Assembly: GCF_029784165.1 (NCBI RefSeq)
Contig: NC_073696.1
Coordinates: 930,001 to 994,000 of the forward strand
Source of the DNA: Wyeomyia smithii
Taxonomy: Eukaryota; Arthropoda; Insecta; Diptera; Culicidae
DNA length: 64,000 nt
Reading direction: 5' to 3'
Below are positions 60,039-64,000 of the stretch, in pieces. Both the position numbers and the translations under genes were made by a program. Under the pieces are notes generated by a model. The model was given only the letters and a program-made list of their open reading frames with translations. It was not told the origin of the DNA and did no database searches. How positions within the stretch are numbered: position 1 is the first letter of the stretch; each line of letters opens with the position of its first letter.

Positions 60039-60078
60039 TTTGTTTTATGTTCGTGTATAGTTTAGAAATTAATGTAAC

Positions 60079-60202
60079 TACACCCAACGCATACGGGGAA
60101 CATTTTATTACTTTAGGGCAATTTTTTATTACTTATTGTGTCTAATGACTGCGCATTATACACAAATAGTAATAACCGAAAAGTAACAAAAATTATGACG
60201 GG
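60079..60202 (+). mobile_element. Short MITE-like repeat, copy 2
   Basis: Second copy of the 31221-31343 sequence (TACACCCAACGC... to ...AATTATGACGG), in the same orientation, abutting the 3' end of the CR1-like element. It keeps the subterminal TTTTATTACTTT; the matching right word is slightly altered (AAAGTAACAAAA). Confidence 0.7.
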
Positions 60203-61176
60203 CGGCACTTTGACGTCAATGCCATTTTTTATACCTTTCTTATCTTTCTTCTTCATTGGCACAAACATAAACCTGAGCAGGGAACTTTTAATTCCTAGGG
60301 GCACTATCATCGACCTGCCCGGTGGAGGTCGTCCTTTATTTCTAACCAGCAAAAGCTCAATTTAGTTCGTCTTGGCCCTAGACAAAAGCGGGGAAATGTT
60401 ATGGCACAACAGCTGCGATAATCCTCGCCCAGCCAGTTCCGGGCGTCACGGTTGAAATAATGAAAGCAGCAGTGTTTATGTCCGGTAAATAATTAAAGCA
60501 ATGATTTTCATTAGCCCATGGTGGAAGCAGAAGAGAAGCTGCTGAAGCTGGAAGCCAACTTTGCTGTTGTTCTTGCTTGTTCGAGCCGAGGGAAGCGAAT
60601 GGTGAAATCTGTCAGGCATTCTGCCGTTTGTAAAATTTAAGTCATGTCACTGTGGCACCCGTATTTTAAACACGTTTTTCGCTACAGACAGTGCGGTGTT
60701 ATAACTGGAACACAAGCAAACAGTGCCAATCGAACCATCAAATTTCGTGCGGAACGAGCAAACGAATCAGAAACAAAAAACGTAGCCGGGTAAGTATTGT
60801 GATCTGACGAGGTTTCATAACCTTGAATGTTTATGGTTCATTAGGTAAATTGATGCTTATGGTAGCGTTTTCTAAACGGCTTATGAATTGAGCGACGGGC
60901 CGGAGTAAATTATTCAGCAAAGTATCGAAAAAATAGGTAAAGTGATTAAAATCCAACGTCTTGAACAACTCGGAAAGCACTTCCACGGCGATGTCACGCT
61001 TCGCTGCGTGTTTGAAAAGTAACGCCAAACCGAGCGTTCACCCAAACGATTTCTATCCGGTTTTTGGCAGCCTTTGGCAACGCAATTGCACATCGACAGA
61101 ACAACTTTTTTCTTTCTCTGCTGTACAGCTACAGACGGGAAAGCAAGGGGTGAACGAATATAGAGCAAAATCATTT
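60203..61176. other. Unassigned spacer
   Basis: No gene recognised. Open frames at 60138-60365 overlap the MITE and show no domain. Confidence 0.4.
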
Positions 61177-62305
61177 CAAATCGCCTGAAAATACGCGAAA
61201 ATTTAATCGACCATTTTAGATTTGAATGAAACTTTGCACACGTATTTGGCTTAGCAAACTGAGCATTTTTCACAGGTGGAAAGATATTTTACACTCATGA
61301 GTTACACTCTAAAAGGGCGTATGCCTTTTGGCATAGGTTTTATTCGAAGCATTGTAGCCCAGAAACCGTTGGTTGTATAGAAAAACTGTCTGAGAATGAG
61401 TTGTAGGGAATTGAAAATGCACCATAAAAAATATACACTGTACAAAAAAATTTTTTTTTTAACAAAATAAATTAAAAATAAACATTAAATTTCAATTTAA
61501 AAAAAAAAGAGTTGAATTTTTGTTTAATTTTTTTTTAAGAAACTTGACGTTAATACGCAATCTTGAGAACCGTTCGCCCAATCGTTTTGTTGTCAAAGAA
61601 TGAATTGTATCTTTTTGATCAAGCATTCCAATGAACGTATGGTTTTTGCTGGAGAACCATGGACAAATTAAGAAAAACGTGTATTTTCCGAAATATTAAT
61701 AATTTTTCGAGCTTAAATTTAAAATAACTCGAAAACCGATGCCTTTAAAATGTATACTACCAAGAGCTTTTTGATTCAAAATGATTTTCTGCATCTTTTA
61801 AAATCATCAAAATACAAATATTTTGAAAAATGTTTAAATTAGAATTTTTATAAAAAAATTAATCTTCCATAAAAAAAAATATTTTCCATTTCTCCATCCT
61901 TGACTTTTTTTTTTAAAAAGTTGCGTATTAACGTCAAGTTTCTTAAAAAAAACTTAAAAAAAAATTCAACTCTTTTTTTTTAAATTGAAATTCGATGTTT
62001 ATTTTTAATATTTTTTGGTCGAAAAATTTTTTTTTGTACAGTGTATATTTTTTTCATGATGCATTTTTATTTCCCTACAACTCATTTTCAGACAGTTTTT
62101 CTATACAACCAACGGTTTCTGAGCTACAATGCTTCGAATAAAACCTGTGCCAAAAGGCATACGCCCTTCTAGAATGTAACTCATGGGTGTAAAAAATCTC
62201 TCCACCTGTGAAAAATGCTCAGTTTGCTAAGCCAAATACGTGTGCAAAGTTTCATTCAAATCAAAAATGGTCGATATTCGACCATCGGTCATTTCGCGCG
62301 ATTTG
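61177..62305. mobile_element. Foldback element with about 384-bp inverted-repeat arms
   Basis: The left arm (61177-61560) and right arm (61921-62305) are reverse complements with scattered mismatches, from CAAATCGC / GCGATTTG at the outer ends to TTGACGTTAATACGCAA / TTGCGTATTAACGTCAA at the inner ends. The middle (61561-61920) is 360 bp of AT-rich single-copy-looking sequence. Arms contain homopolymer runs but no gene; no transposase is visible. Most likely a long-TIR non-autonomous DNA transposon. No unambiguous target duplication was found. Confidence 0.85.
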
Positions 62306-63706
62306 TCTCTATACCATTCCACTTTTTGGCGACAAATTTTAGTTTACGATCTGAAATCTTCCCGTTCTTTGTGTCGGAATTCTGGATTTTTTTTATGCTG
62401 GATGAATGCACTTGAAGTGTCAATCGATATCCGACATAGTTTTCATACGACGTCAATGTTGGGGACCAACAAAAATGTCAATGATTTCTGGATGGATGGA
62501 TGGATAACATTTTGCGGAGATCAAAGTAGGCACGGTACTAGGCGAAAAAAACGAACCACAGCTGGCGTTATCGATTTTGGTACATTTACTTCAATGCTAA
62601 TCAATGTGGCTTGATGTGTTTAGAGGAGTTCCTTTGAATTTGATTCAATCAAAATGTCCACTGTTGTAATTCGTTCGACCTAGTGAGAGACTGTAGGATC
62701 AAAGCGAGGGTTGATTGACAGTAGTTCAAGTGGAAATGAGCAGAATCACACACAAATCAAACGAATTGATGATTTACGCGACGCGACTGGAAATCAATAG
62801 GGGGATTCATGTCGAGCTCGTAAACAAAAACCCAGCAGTAAAAATACTCACCTCCATTGACGAGTAATTGAAGATACGCAGTTTACGGCTCGGTATTCGT
62901 ATACGAGCTCGATGTGAAGACCCCTAATCTGTTTGCATCGATAAACTCCAAATGGCAGTTGCAAAATGTTGACCAGATGCAAAATGTTGGATTGAATTAC
63001 GACATTATCTGTTCTGCTGGATTAATGCATCATATTTCTATATTGGAATAATTCTGTTCTAGAGAGGATGATAATAGTATATTTCGGTTGCATAAAGTTA
63101 CGCTTATCAAGTTGCAGTGGAAATCCATCGCACAGAATTATGCATAGAAATACAAAATTGTGGATTTATTCAACATTCGAATCGGTGTCGAATAGAAAGG
63201 TATCGCATTGGGTTTAGTGTAATCTATATCTTTTGTTTTGCACGTTCATAAGTGCATACAAAAATTTTGTGATATGAATAATAGCATGCGAAATGACGAA
63301 AAGAATTATTATTTATATTGATTATTATTATAGAAACCTGATAAGAATAATGATAATGATCTAAACATAATGATTGAATGAAATGTTGGCAAAGTATAAC
63401 CAAACCATGTCCTCTTATTTTTAAATATCACCATGTCTTTGTATCTTTTGTTGTTTAGTTCGACAGTTTGAAAGACAATTGAACGATTCACAAGCCAGAG
63501 CTAGGAACTCGGCCCTGATGAATACATCTGAGTTTTTACTCATCTGGCTGTTAAGGATGTAAGCGTATGATTTTTGCGCTGGATAATCGAAGTTGGTTTT
63601 GCTCCACATCAGCTTTATATGCAATGAAAATAACAAGAATCGAAAGTGAGAAGAAAACCTTGAAATCCAATCTCTATTTTTTTCCGTGTTTCATTACAGC
63701 GGTGTT
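62306..63706. other. Unassigned spacer
   Basis: No gene or recognised element; AT-rich with short domain-free frames. Confidence 0.4.

Positions 63707-64000
<294 letters not shown>

Larger units (their letters stand above)
56396..60078 (+). mobile_element. CR1-like non-LTR retrotransposon, plus-strand copy, 5' truncated
   Basis: Carries the C-terminal half of ORF1 (about 56396-57035), ORF2 (about 56963-60038) and about 40 bp of 3' sequence before the MITE copy at 60079. Protein similarity to the 2.2-7.0 kb element is strong through ORF2 (for example ELEIKSCPKNFF and SVQKQFLLYALR shared), but amino-acid differences throughout show an older split between the two. No simple-repeat tail is seen, so its 3' end may have been cut by the MITE insertion. 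Confidence 0.75.

Overview
The window reads as repeat-dense, AT-rich intergenic or intronic chromatin of a dipteran, most likely a culicine-type mosquito. The evidence is the mix of transposon families (Jockey/Juan-like, LOA/Lian-like, RTE-like, I-like and CR1-like non-LTR elements, BEL/Pao remnants, many small hairpin MITEs) and the lack of any bacterial gene organisation. The species call is inference. I recognise no host protein-coding exon and no convincing tRNA, rRNA or snRNA gene.

Layout. 1-1.1 kb: minus-strand ORF1 of an I-clade element running off the left edge, next to a small inverted-repeat element (1200-1355). 2.2-7.0 kb: a nearly complete minus-strand CR1-like element with an intact 529-residue PHD-finger, asparagine-rich ORF1, an ORF2 broken by single-base lesions and a (TAAA)n tail. 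7.2 kb: a near-perfect hairpin with 4-bp direct repeats. 8.1-8.35 kb: an RTE C-terminal fragment. 10.97-20.03 kb: a 9-kb satellite built on an 11-bp G/T-rich unit with kilobase-scale higher-order duplications. 20-31 kb: mostly unassigned sequence with a Jockey 3' fragment, MITEs and short tandem repeats. 32.3-34.2 kb: an RTE-like element that keeps its endonuclease but lacks reverse transcriptase. 34.3-36.4 kb: a peculiar cluster of duplicated CCAAT+TATA promoter-like modules, 111-bp leaders and about 200-bp hairpin-bearing units. 41.9-46.3 kb: a full-length Jockey element bounded by an 11-bp target-site duplication. 47.3-49.1 kb: an unidentified 1.8-kb insertion with target-site duplication. 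50.7-56 kb: an LOA-like element lying inside decayed BEL/Pao gag and pol fragments. 56.4-60.05 kb: a second CR1-like element on the plus strand. 61.2-62.3 kb: a 1.13-kb foldback element with arms of about 384 bp. 63.7-64 kb: a pure (GACA)n tract running off the right edge.

How it works together: every recognisable protein here serves retrotransposition (RNA-binding ORF1 proteins, APE endonucleases, reverse transcriptases). None of the ORF2 genes is intact as written, but several carry only single-base lesions, many in homopolymer runs, so either the elements are young or some breaks are consensus errors. The least explained structures are the satellite, the 34-36 kb promoter/leader cluster and the 47-49 kb insertion.
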